Source: Kiritimatiellia bacterium | GTDB taxonomy: Bacteria > Verrucomicrobiota > Kiritimatiellia > RFP12 > UBA1067 | Direction: 5' to 3' | Assembly: GCA_017405115.1 (NCBI GenBank) | Contig: JAFRBA010000143.1 | Location: 1 to 7,014, forward strand | DNA length: 7,014 nt | Shown: one piece after another, positions 1-6,055 of the stretch | How the letters are laid out: each line of letters begins with the position of its first letter | How positions within the stretch are numbered: position 1 is the first letter of the stretch | Translations under genes and position numbers: made by a program | Notes under the pieces: model-generated | What the model was told of the DNA's origin: nothing | Databases searched by the model: none | What the model saw: the letters and a program-made list of their open reading frames with translations, nothing else

Positions 1-179
1 GCCCGCGCAGACTGCAAGGGATTGTCCGCGGCGGCTGCCTGGCTGCGCGGGAGAGCGAAGTGGGTGTCGCGAGTGAGACCAATCCGGACAAGCACGGCAG
101 TTGGACTCAGCCCGCAGCCGGAGACTGCCGCCGAGGGGAGTGTCTCGTCACGGCATATTGTCGAAACGCTCTGCCGTGC
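1..179 (+). promoter_or_regulatory. Structured leader-like RNA region, possibly the 3' part of a cobalamin-type riboswitch (5' part outside window)
   Basis: No protein is recognisable here. Seen directly: a perfect 9-bp inverted repeat pairs CCCGCGCAG (2-10) with CTGCGCGGG (43-51), and the arm is followed by AGAGCGAAG. A 7-bp repeat pairs CGGCAGT (95-101) with ACTGCCG (124-130). CACGGCA (149-155) pairs with TGCCGTG (172-178). The string AGCCGGAGACTGCC (116-129) resembles the conserved 3' end of cobalamin riboswitches, remembered as roughly AGYCAGGAGACCUGCC. The CCCGC...ACTG...GCGGG-AG-GCGAA layout resembles the stem around the B12 box. The match is imperfect: the strict GCCACTG element is not clear, and the 5' half is missing. 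The next gene is not a typical B12 gene and has its own promoter, so any control of it is uncertain. It could be another structured RNA or just GC-rich spacer. Confidence 0.35.
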
Positions 180-237
180 GCGATTCCGGATTGTCGAGAC
201 CGAGCGACAACCCCGCAGCGACCCCGCACTTCACTAA

Positions 238-287
238 CCGATTACCCTGGAATCGCGGACTGGTGATGACGGGGAATCGGAAGTTTT
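238..287 (+). terminator. Possible weak intrinsic terminator or regulatory hairpin
   Basis: CCGATT (238-243) pairs perfectly with AATCGG (275-280). After one A/G mismatch, CCC (245-247) pairs with GGG (271-273), leaving a loop of about 23 bases. AAGTTTT follows at 281-287. The T run is only four bases and the loop is large, so this would be a weak terminator at best. It could end a transcript coming from the structured region upstream. The hairpin's 3' arm also overlaps the -35 region of the next promoter. Confidence 0.3.
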
Positions 288-295
288 GGTATAAT
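266..295 (+). promoter_or_regulatory. Extended -10 promoter of the AAA-ATPase/nuclease-like gene
   Basis: TATAAT lies at 290-295 and is preceded by TGG (287-289), giving the extended -10 pattern TGnTATAAT. A plausible -35, ATGACG (266-271, four of six matches to TTGACA), sits 18 bases upstream. A transcript starting 6-8 bases after the -10 would begin at about 301-303, immediately before the GTG start at 304. Confidence 0.55.
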
Positions 296-303
296 CTGCG
301 GCG

Positions 304-1863
304 GTGGAAAAGGTTGCGACAGACATATACACGTTCGAGAAGCTGCGAAAGAACGGCTTTACGTACGTCGACAAGACTGACGCGCTCTATGCCATGGCAT
401 CGGGCGACATCGGTTCGCAGTTCTTCATCGCCCGTCCGCGCAGATTCGGGAAGTCGCTCGCCGTCTCTACGCTGGAGGCGCTTTTCGAGGGGCGGCGCGA
501 ACTGTTCGAGGGCCTTGCCATCGAGCCGAAATGGGACTGGTCGAAGAAATGGCCCGTGCTGCATCTCGACATGGGAAGTGCGCAGACCGCGACCGTGCCG
601 GAACTGCACAGACGATGGCGGGCGATTCTCGCCAATGTCTGCAGCGACAACAAGATTCCTTTCCGCGACGACGACAATCCCGCGACGGCCTTTGAAAATG
701 TCATCAACGATCTTGCCGCAATGTCGGATGACGGACTTGTTGTCGTGCTGATCGACGAATACGACAAGCCTATACTCAACCACTTGATGAAGCCGGACGT
801 CGCTGATTTCCGCGACGCCATGAAGGCGTTCTATTCCGTCGTCAAGACGCTGGAGAGGAAACAGCGCTTTACCTTCATCACCGGCGTAAGCAAGTTCTCC
901 AAGGTCTCCATCTTCTCCGATCTCAACAACCTCAAGGACTGGACGATGCACGCGAAGGCGGCGACGCTCTTCGGCTACACCCACGCGGAGGTCCTGAAAT
1001 ATTTCCCGGGACGCATCCACGAACTCGCCGAGGCGCAGGGACTGACGGACGAAGGAGCCTTCGACAAGATTGTGGAATGGTACGACGGCTACAAGTTCCA
1101 CCATGCGGTGCAGCCGGTCATAAATCCTGTCTCGCTTGGTCTTTGTTTCGACAACAACGATTTCGCCAACTACTGGGCGCAAACCGCGATGCCGACGTTC
1201 CTGGTTGAAATCCTGAAATCTCGCCCGCTGGATTTCTCGTGCGTCGATATCGACGAAATGGAACTCGACAACTACGAGCCTGCCGATCCGAAAGCCGTGA
1301 CGCTGCTTTTCCAGACGGGCTATTTGACGATAGATTCGTTTAGCCAAATGGGGACGTCACGCACCTACACGCTTAGGCTGCCTAACCTTGAAGTGGAAAA
1401 TTCTTTCCTCAAAGATGTGGTCGGCGCGTATACTGGGCAGGACAGCAGCACGACGACAAATTATGCGTACGTAGCTGGAAGGTCGCTCTATGCGCACGAC
1501 GTGCCGCGATTCCTGAAGGCGCTCAAATCGTTCTTCTTTGACATTCCGTATGACATGACCGACCGGCAGAACGAGCAGATGTGGCAGACGATCTGCTATG
1601 TCGTTCTCCGATCCATCGGCGTGAACGTGAACGGCGAAGTGAAGACGCATGACGGGCGCATGGACATGGTGGTAGATCTTCCGAACGACATCTACATAGT
1701 CGAGTTCAAGCTCGACAAGCCGGCGTCCGAGGCAATCGAGGAGATCAAAGGCAGGGACTACGCAGGCAAGTACGCCCTGTCCGGGAAGCGCATCACGCTC
1801 ATCGGCATATCGTTCTCGTCGGAAAAGAGAACCATCGTCGAGGAACTCGTCGAAGAGATTTGA
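304..1863 (+). CDS. DUF1703-family AAA-ATPase-like protein with C-terminal PD-(D/E)XK nuclease-like domain
   Basis: A complete 519-residue protein of the family with an AAA-ATPase-like N-terminal domain (PF09820 type) and a PD-(D/E)XK-like C-terminal domain (PF08011/DUF1703 type). The N-terminus (DIYTFEKLRKNGFTYVDKT, residues 7-25) is the usual family opening. A Walker A-like RPRRFGKS is at 44-51, and Walker B VVVLIDEYDKP at 146-156 with D151/E152. FITGVSKFSK (191-200) matches the family sensor region. The nuclease-like site is E445, then GRMD with D454, then VEFK with E467 and K469, so the core residues look intact. The GTG at 304 is the only usable start, since an in-frame TAA lies at 292-294 and the next Met (31) is inside the domain. 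No Shine-Dalgarno precedes it. It is presumably cytoplasmic. The biological role of this often multi-copy family is not established; DNA processing, defence or selfish behaviour are possibilities. Codon use, with more AAA for lysine, differs from the genes downstream. Confidence 0.9.
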   Translation: MEKVATDIYTFEKLRKNGFTYVDKTDALYAMASGDIGSQFFIARPRRFGKSLAVSTLEALFEGRRELFEGLAIEPKWDWSKKWPVLHLDMGSAQTATVPELHRRWRAILANVCSDNKIPFRDDDNPATAFENVINDLAAMSDDGLVVVLIDEYDKPILNHLMKPDVADFRDAMKAFYSVVKTLERKQRFTFITGVSKFSKVSIFSDLNNLKDWTMHAKAATLFGYTHAEVLKYFPGRIHELAEAQGLTDEGAFDKIVEWYDGYKFHHAVQPVINPVSLGLCFDNNDFANYWAQTAMPTFLVEILKSRPLDFSCVDIDEMELDNYEPADPKAVTLLFQTGYLTIDSFSQMGTSRTYTLRLPNLEVENSFLKDVVGAYTGQDSSTTTNYAYVAGRSLYAHDVPRFLKALKSFFFDIPYDMTDRQNEQMWQTICYVVLRSIGVNVNGEVKTHDGRMDMVVDLPNDIYIVEFKLDKPASEAIEEIKGRDYAGKYALSGKRITLIGISFSSEKRTIVEELVEEI

Positions 1864-1889
1864 CCAACCGCGTTCCATGCTGCTGCCGC

Positions 1890-1918
1890 TTGATTTCTCG
1901 GACGGGTTGCGGTATAAT
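1890..1918 (+). promoter_or_regulatory. Sigma70-type promoter of the aminotransferase operon
   Basis: TTGATT (1890-1895) and TATAAT (1913-1918) are separated by exactly 17 bases, a near-consensus housekeeping promoter. The -35 begins 27 bases after the stop codon of the upstream gene. I see no convincing terminator between that stop and the promoter, so read-through from upstream is possible. The predicted start near 1925 gives a leader of about 95 bases before the ATG at 2021. Confidence 0.7.
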
Positions 1919-1924
1919 TACCAC

Positions 1925-2020
1925 CAAACTTCTGCGTCAGGAAGCACGGGAGAGGCCCATTTCTGTGGTCGGCTCTGAGGCACGACGTGGTGACGTCAAA
2001 CAAAACACAGGAGTAACGAA
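1925..2020 (+). other. Predicted 5' leader of the aminotransferase operon, with small hairpins and ribosome binding site
   Basis: This stretch between the predicted transcription start and the ATG holds no reading frame of note. CTTC (1929-1932) pairs with GAAG (1941-1944) in a short hairpin. GACGT (1984-1988) pairs with ACGTC (1993-1997) around a four-base loop, just upstream of the ribosome binding site AGGAG (2009-2013). That site is 7 bases from the start codon, near-ideal spacing. The hairpins are short and may have no function. I recognise no known riboswitch. Confidence 0.35.
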
Positions 2021-3331
2021 ATGGCAACCAAGAAGGTTGAGAAGAAGGTAGCGAAGGTGGCCGACAAGGCCGCCGCTCTCGCGATTAACGGCGGACCGAA
2101 GGTCTTCAAGAAGCCCTTCCCCGCATGGCCGCAGTTCGACAGGAAGACGGACAAGAAGGTGCTCGACATCCTTCACTCCGGCAAGGTCAACTACTGGACC
2201 GGTCCCGTCGGGATGCAGTTCGAGGAGGCGTGGGCCAAGTGGCTCGGCGTCAAGCACGCGATCTCGGTCTCGAACGGAACCGCCGCGCTGCACGTCGCGC
2301 TCACGGCGCTCGGCATCGGCTCGGGCGACGAGGTGATCTGCACGTCCTACTCGTTCATCGCGTCCTCGTTCTGCGCGCTGCAGGCGGGCGCGCTGCCGGT
2401 CTTCTGCGACGTCGGCACGGACCACCTGCTCGACCCCAAGAAGATCGAGAAGTGCATCACGAAGCGCACGAAGGCGATCGTCGTCGTCCACCTCTACGGC
2501 ATGGTGGCGGACATGGACCCGATCATGAAGATCGCGAAGAAGCACAAGCTCTACGTGATCGAGGACTGCGCGCAGTGCTTCGGCGGCGTCTACAAGGGCA
2601 AGAAGGCCGGCACGATCGGCACGGTCGGCTGCTTCTCGTTCTGCCAGTCGAAGCACTTCACGACGGGCGGCGAGGGCGGCATGGTCTGCTGCAACGACGA
2701 GGACCTCGCGTGGGAGTGCCGTTCGGTGCGCGACCACGGCTACGACGTGCGCGCGAAGCTCAACCTCCTCAAGATGGAGGGCAAGCAGCTCTACATCCAC
2801 CGCCGCGTCGGCTACAACTTCCGCATGACGGAGATCCAGAGCGCGATCGGCCTCGGCGAGCTCGCCCGCTTCGACAAGTGGAACCTGCCGCAGCGCAAGA
2901 AGCTCGGCAAGGCGCTCATCAAGGGCCTCAAGGGCCACCCGCTCATCAAGTACCTCCCGGTCGACACGCCGGAGCGCCAGAACTGCTTCTGGCTCGTCCC
3001 GTTCGTGCTCGACACGTCGAAGCTGAAGTGCACGATGAAGGAGTTCATCGCCGCCGTCCAGGCAGAGGGCGCCGCCGCGTACTCCGTGCTTTGGCCCGAG
3101 ATGTACAAGGAGGAGGCGTTCGCGAAGCAGAAGGGCTTCGGCTCGCGCCAATATCCGTTCAAGGACCCGGCGTTTGGCAAGGGCATCGACTACACGAAGG
3201 TCAGCTGCCCCGTCGCGCACTCGCTCGCCGACGCGACGATCTCCTTCTGGACGCACCCGACGTACACGCTCGAGTTCATCGAGAACGACGTCAAGGCGTT
3301 CAAGAAGGTCGCCGACGCGATGATGAAGTAA
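2021..3331 (+). CDS. DegT/DnrJ/EryC1/StrS-family PLP-dependent aminotransferase
   Basis: A complete 436-residue fold-type I PLP enzyme that would transfer an amino group, normally from Glu or Gln, to a keto-sugar or keto-cyclitol in the cytoplasm. Visible family marks: NGTAALHVAL (85-94), GSGDEVI (100-106), EDCAQ (181-185) with D182 for the pyridine nitrogen and Q185 over the ring, SFCQSKHFTTGGEGG (206-220) with K211 as the likely Schiff-base lysine, and GYNFRMTEIQSAIG (264-277). The opening LAINGGPKVFKKPFPAWP (20-37) resembles the StsC/BtrS aminocyclitol and AHBA-synthase branch more than the nucleotide-sugar branch; this is from memory, not an alignment. Residues 1-19 are an unusual Lys/Ala-rich extension. 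The start is fixed by AGGAG at 2009-2013, and the first internal Met is at 65. It is the first gene of the operon, 22 bases before the oxidoreductase. Lysine is encoded almost only by AAG, suggesting strong translational selection or high GC pressure. Confidence 0.93.
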   Translation: MATKKVEKKVAKVADKAAALAINGGPKVFKKPFPAWPQFDRKTDKKVLDILHSGKVNYWTGPVGMQFEEAWAKWLGVKHAISVSNGTAALHVALTALGIGSGDEVICTSYSFIASSFCALQAGALPVFCDVGTDHLLDPKKIEKCITKRTKAIVVVHLYGMVADMDPIMKIAKKHKLYVIEDCAQCFGGVYKGKKAGTIGTVGCFSFCQSKHFTTGGEGGMVCCNDEDLAWECRSVRDHGYDVRAKLNLLKMEGKQLYIHRRVGYNFRMTEIQSAIGLGELARFDKWNLPQRKKLGKALIKGLKGHPLIKYLPVDTPERQNCFWLVPFVLDTSKLKCTMKEFIAAVQAEGAAAYSVLWPEMYKEEAFAKQKGFGSRQYPFKDPAFGKGIDYTKVSCPVAHSLADATISFWTHPTYTLEFIENDVKAFKKVADAMMK

Positions 3332-3353
3332 GACAGAAGAAGCGGAGGATGCC

Positions 3354-4421
3354 ATGAAGGTCAAGTATGTTCTGGTCGGTTTCGGCGGCATTGCGGAGAA
3401 CCGCGTCGCCAAGGAAGGCTACGCCTGCGACGTCAAGCGCTTCAAGGCGCTGAAGAACGCCCAGCTCGTAGGCGCGACGGATCTCAACCCGGCGCGCCAG
3501 GCCGCGGCAGAGGCGCTGGGCCTGAAGTGGTATCCGTCGCTGGACGCCGTCCTCGCCGACAAGGCGGTGGACGGCGTCTACATCGCCACCAACAACGCCT
3601 CGCACGCGAAGCTGGCGTGCGCGGCGCTGAAGGCCGGCAAGCACGTAATAGTCGAGAAGCCGATCGCGACGTCGGTCGCGGACGCGAAGGCGATGAGCAG
3701 GCTGGCGAAGGCGAAGAAGCTCTCGCTCACCGTCGACCACATGATGGTCAACAACGCGTGGAACGTCGCGGGCAGGGCGGCGATCGCCGCCGGCAAGCTC
3801 GGCAAGGTCAACGACTCCTGCTTCCACATGGAGTTCGCGTACGGCTACGACCCCGCCGAGGCCGCGACCTGGCGCTGCTCGAAGGTCGAGGAGATGGGCG
3901 GCCCGATCGGCGACGTCGCGAGCCACTGCTTCTACGTCGCGGAGTTCATGTTCGGCAAGAGGATCAAGAAGGTCGCCGCGGTCTACTACCCGAAGGTGAT
4001 GAAGATCAAGGCCGAGGACGGCGCGTACATAAAGTTCTTCTTCGAGGACGGCACGCAGGGCAGCGTCAACGCCGCGTTCAGCGAGATGCGCGGCGGCCTC
4101 GCGGGCACCCTCACCAACCTCGGCTACGAGATATACGGCGACAAGGCCGCGATGCGCGGCTATGGCACGATGTTCCAGCTTTCCGGCTACGCAGACGAGC
4201 CGATCGTGCAGCGCCTTGAGATCGACGACGGCAAGAAGGTCGCCGCCGTGAAGCCCGCCAAGATACAGAACATCTACCAGACGCTCATCGAGGGCCACGC
4301 GAAGTCGGTGCTCGCGAAGAAGCCGCTCGCCGGCGACGACGCGATACACAACCTCGCGCTCTGCGCAGCCTGCCACGAGTCCGCCAGGAAGGGCGGCAAG
4401 GTGGTAAGCGTCAAAGACTGA
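3354..4421 (+). CDS. Gfo/Idh/MocA-family NAD(P)-dependent oxidoreductase
   Basis: A complete 355-residue cytoplasmic dehydrogenase, normal length for the family, which oxidises or reduces hydroxyl/keto groups on sugars and inositols. The N-terminal Rossmann fold begins at residue 3, with GFGGIAE at 9-15. ATDLNP (41-46) lies where the second beta strand ends in the cofactor-discriminating loop. EKP (101-103) carries the conserved K102. GGPIGDVASH (182-191) supplies D187 and H191, matching the family's catalytic Asp/His pattern. The C-terminal sheet domain contains FFFEDGTQGSVNAAFSE (228-244), typical of the substrate domain. GGAGG-like site GGAGG (3344-3348) sits 5 bases before the ATG. It lies between the aminotransferase (22-base gap) and the phosphoesterase (8-base gap), so co-transcription is very likely. 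Pairing a dehydrogenase with a StrS-type aminotransferase suggests it makes or consumes the keto substrate; the actual substrate is unknown. Confidence 0.93.
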   Translation: MKVKYVLVGFGGIAENRVAKEGYACDVKRFKALKNAQLVGATDLNPARQAAAEALGLKWYPSLDAVLADKAVDGVYIATNNASHAKLACAALKAGKHVIVEKPIATSVADAKAMSRLAKAKKLSLTVDHMMVNNAWNVAGRAAIAAGKLGKVNDSCFHMEFAYGYDPAEAATWRCSKVEEMGGPIGDVASHCFYVAEFMFGKRIKKVAAVYYPKVMKIKAEDGAYIKFFFEDGTQGSVNAAFSEMRGGLAGTLTNLGYEIYGDKAAMRGYGTMFQLSGYADEPIVQRLEIDDGKKVAAVKPAKIQNIYQTLIEGHAKSVLAKKPLAGDDAIHNLALCAACHESARKGGKVVSVKD

Positions 4422-4429
4422 GGAAGCCC

Positions 4430-5971
4430 ATGGCCAACATAACTCGCCGATGGTTCATCGGCGGCGCCGCGTCGTTCGGCGCCTTCGGCGGAAGCCGCTT
4501 CCTTGTGGGGAACTGCCATGCCGCGGGGCGCCCCAACCTCAGGTTCGGAGTGGTCTCCGACATCCACATCTCGTGCCACTCCAAGCCGGGCGACCTGGAG
4601 ACGTCCGCAAACAACGAGCTGACGTTCGTGCGGACCCTGGAGTGGTTCCGCGACCAGGGCGTCGACGGCGTTGTCGTCGCCGGCGACATGGCCGACAATG
4701 GGATCGTCCGCCAGCTCGAGTACGTCGCCGAGGCCTGGAACCGCGTGTTCCCTGGCGACCGCGCGCCTGACGGGCGCAAGGTGGAGCGGCTCTTCGTCTA
4801 CGGCAACCACGACATGGGCGGCATACCGTACGCGCGCTCGCACTTCAAGGGCAAGAGCGACGAGGAGATCAACGCGAACATCATCTACCCCGACCCCAAG
4901 GGCGCCTGGGAGCGCGTCTTCCACGAGCGGTTCGAGCCGATCTGGGCCAAGGAGGTGAAGGGCTACCGCTTCGTCGGCGCGCAATGGTGGAGCTCGCAGG
5001 GCTGCAGGGGGCGCGACGAGAAGTTCAACGACGGCATCGTCGACTGGTACGCGGCGCACGGGAAGGAATTCGACCCGTCGCTTCCCTTTTTCCACATCCA
5101 GCATCCGCATCCGCTGAACACGTGCTACGGCCCGTGGGCGTGGGGACGCGACATCGGGCTTTCCACGAAGGCCCTTTCGGCGTTCCCCAACGCCATAGCG
5201 TTCTCGGGCCACTCGCACTATCCGCTCACGGACGAGCGCTCGGTCTGGCAGGGCGCGTTCACGTCCGTCGGCACGAGCTCCCTGAGGTACATGGCCTCTA
5301 CGTTCGAGGAGTTCCCCGGCGAGGGCTTCGCGAACTCCGGCACGGCGGGCCCCGGAGCCCGCGAGGCGGAGGCGGCGAAGCTCCAGCCCCGGATGCCGAA
5401 TCCCTACGACTGCCGCGAGGGCATGCTCTGGAGCGTCTACGGCGACAGGATCGTCGTGGAGCGCCGCGAGTTTCTGAGCGGGCTCGACGTCGGCGAGGAC
5501 TGGGTGCTGCCGCTGCCTGCGGCCGAGCCGAAGCCGTTCGCCTTCGCGGAGCGCGCGAAGAAGATCGGCGCTCCGGCGTTTCCGGAGGGCGCTTCGCTCC
5601 GCATAGACCGCAGGAAGGCGAAGACGCGCGGCGCGAAGGCCAACGGCAAGGCGCCCGAGATCCCGTCCGTCGAGAAGGACTGCCTTGCGGTGGCCATTCC
5701 CGCGGCCGTGGCGAAGGACGGGGCGCGCGCGCACTTCTTCGAGGTGTCCGCGACGCCCAAGGGCGGCGGCGCGGCCGTCGTGCGCCGGATCCTTGCCGAG
5801 GGCTTCAACCACGCGTGCGGCCATGCCCGCGCGAAGGCCGAGACGGTCTGCCTCTTCGGCGTCGACGAGCTGCCGAAGGGCGGCGTCGTGTTTTCGGCAA
5901 GGCCCGTCAACTGCTACGGACGCGCCGGCGCCGCCATCTCGTCCGCAGCCATCGCCGTATCCGCATCATGA
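4430..5971 (+). CDS. Tat-exported calcineurin-like metallophosphoesterase with C-terminal beta-domain
   Basis: A complete 513-residue protein. A twin-arginine signal, TRRWFIGG (5-12), is followed by a small-residue hydrophobic stretch and probable cleavage near HAAG (30-33), so it should be exported folded. The calcineurin-like metal site is complete: SDIH (43-46; D44, H46), GDMAD (85-89; D86), GNHD (125-128; N126, H127), a histidine in FHIQH (221-225) and GHSH (260-263; H261, H263). It should hydrolyse a phosphomonoester or phosphodiester outside the cytoplasm; the substrate is unknown. A basic linker (about 394-407) joins the catalytic part to a C-terminal region (about 416-513) with an FFEVSA...VCLFGVDELPKGGVVFSARPVNCYG pattern in two blocks, which looks like a fibronectin-III-like domain. 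Its Shine-Dalgarno GAGGAA (4420-4425) overlaps the previous stop codon (4419-4421), indicating translational coupling to the oxidoreductase. N-terminal LVGNC (25-29) is not an acceptable lipobox. Confidence 0.9.
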   Translation: MANITRRWFIGGAASFGAFGGSRFLVGNCHAAGRPNLRFGVVSDIHISCHSKPGDLETSANNELTFVRTLEWFRDQGVDGVVVAGDMADNGIVRQLEYVAEAWNRVFPGDRAPDGRKVERLFVYGNHDMGGIPYARSHFKGKSDEEINANIIYPDPKGAWERVFHERFEPIWAKEVKGYRFVGAQWWSSQGCRGRDEKFNDGIVDWYAAHGKEFDPSLPFFHIQHPHPLNTCYGPWAWGRDIGLSTKALSAFPNAIAFSGHSHYPLTDERSVWQGAFTSVGTSSLRYMASTFEEFPGEGFANSGTAGPGAREAEAAKLQPRMPNPYDCREGMLWSVYGDRIVVERREFLSGLDVGEDWVLPLPAAEPKPFAFAERAKKIGAPAFPEGASLRIDRRKAKTRGAKANGKAPEIPSVEKDCLAVAIPAAVAKDGARAHFFEVSATPKGGGAAVVRRILAEGFNHACGHARAKAETVCLFGVDELPKGGVVFSARPVNCYGRAGAAISSAAIAVSAS

Positions 5972-6004
5972 TCGGCATCCGCCAGGCGACCACACGGTAA
6001 ACCA

Positions 6005-6038
6005 CTTCAAGTCAACAACGATAGCTTCAATCAACAAC
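6005..6038. repeat. Imperfect direct repeat in the 84-base gap before the ceramidase-like gene
   Basis: CTTCAAGTCAACAAC (6005-6019) recurs as CTTCAATCAACAAC (6025-6038), identical apart from one missing G, with starts 20 bases apart, about two helical turns. The stretch is A/C-rich and unlike the GC-rich coding DNA around it. It could be a pair of sites for a DNA- or RNA-binding regulator, or a chance duplication. I see no convincing -10/-35 promoter in the gap. Confidence 0.45.
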
Positions 6039-6055
6039 AAAGGGAGACAGAGGAA

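Noticed and set aside
1..266. Two plus-strand frames open from the window start to stops at 237 and 266, possible C-terminal ends of an upstream gene
   Set aside because: Neither translation shows recognisable motifs or neighbour-like codon use, and both overlap dense inverted repeats; not supportable as coding.
148..1347. Long minus-strand open frame opposite the AAA-ATPase gene
   Set aside because: Low-complexity composition and no recognisable motifs; the plus frame encodes a full conserved family protein.
1864..1912. Intrinsic terminator after the AAA-ATPase gene
   Set aside because: Only a 5-bp CAACC/GGTTG pairing with a 35-base loop and no T run is visible.
1991..1998. TGACGTCA perfect palindrome as an operator
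   Set aside because: Eight bases alone are likely by chance; the overlapping GACGT/ACGTC hairpin explains it equally well.
1937..3412. 491-codon minus-strand open frame
   Set aside because: Arg/Leu/Val/Asp-rich shadow of the GC-rich aminotransferase gene; no family motifs and no fitting start signal.
3300..4376. Minus-strand open frame opposite the oxidoreductase
   Set aside because: Repetitive shadow composition produced by high third-position GC on the plus strand.
4502..4518. LVGNC near the phosphoesterase N-terminus as a lipobox
   Set aside because: Asn at -1 is not accepted by signal peptidase II, and the twin-arginine signal explains export.
4274..5824. 516-codon minus-strand open frame
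   Set aside because: Arg/Ala/Leu-rich antisense shadow of the metallophosphoesterase gene.
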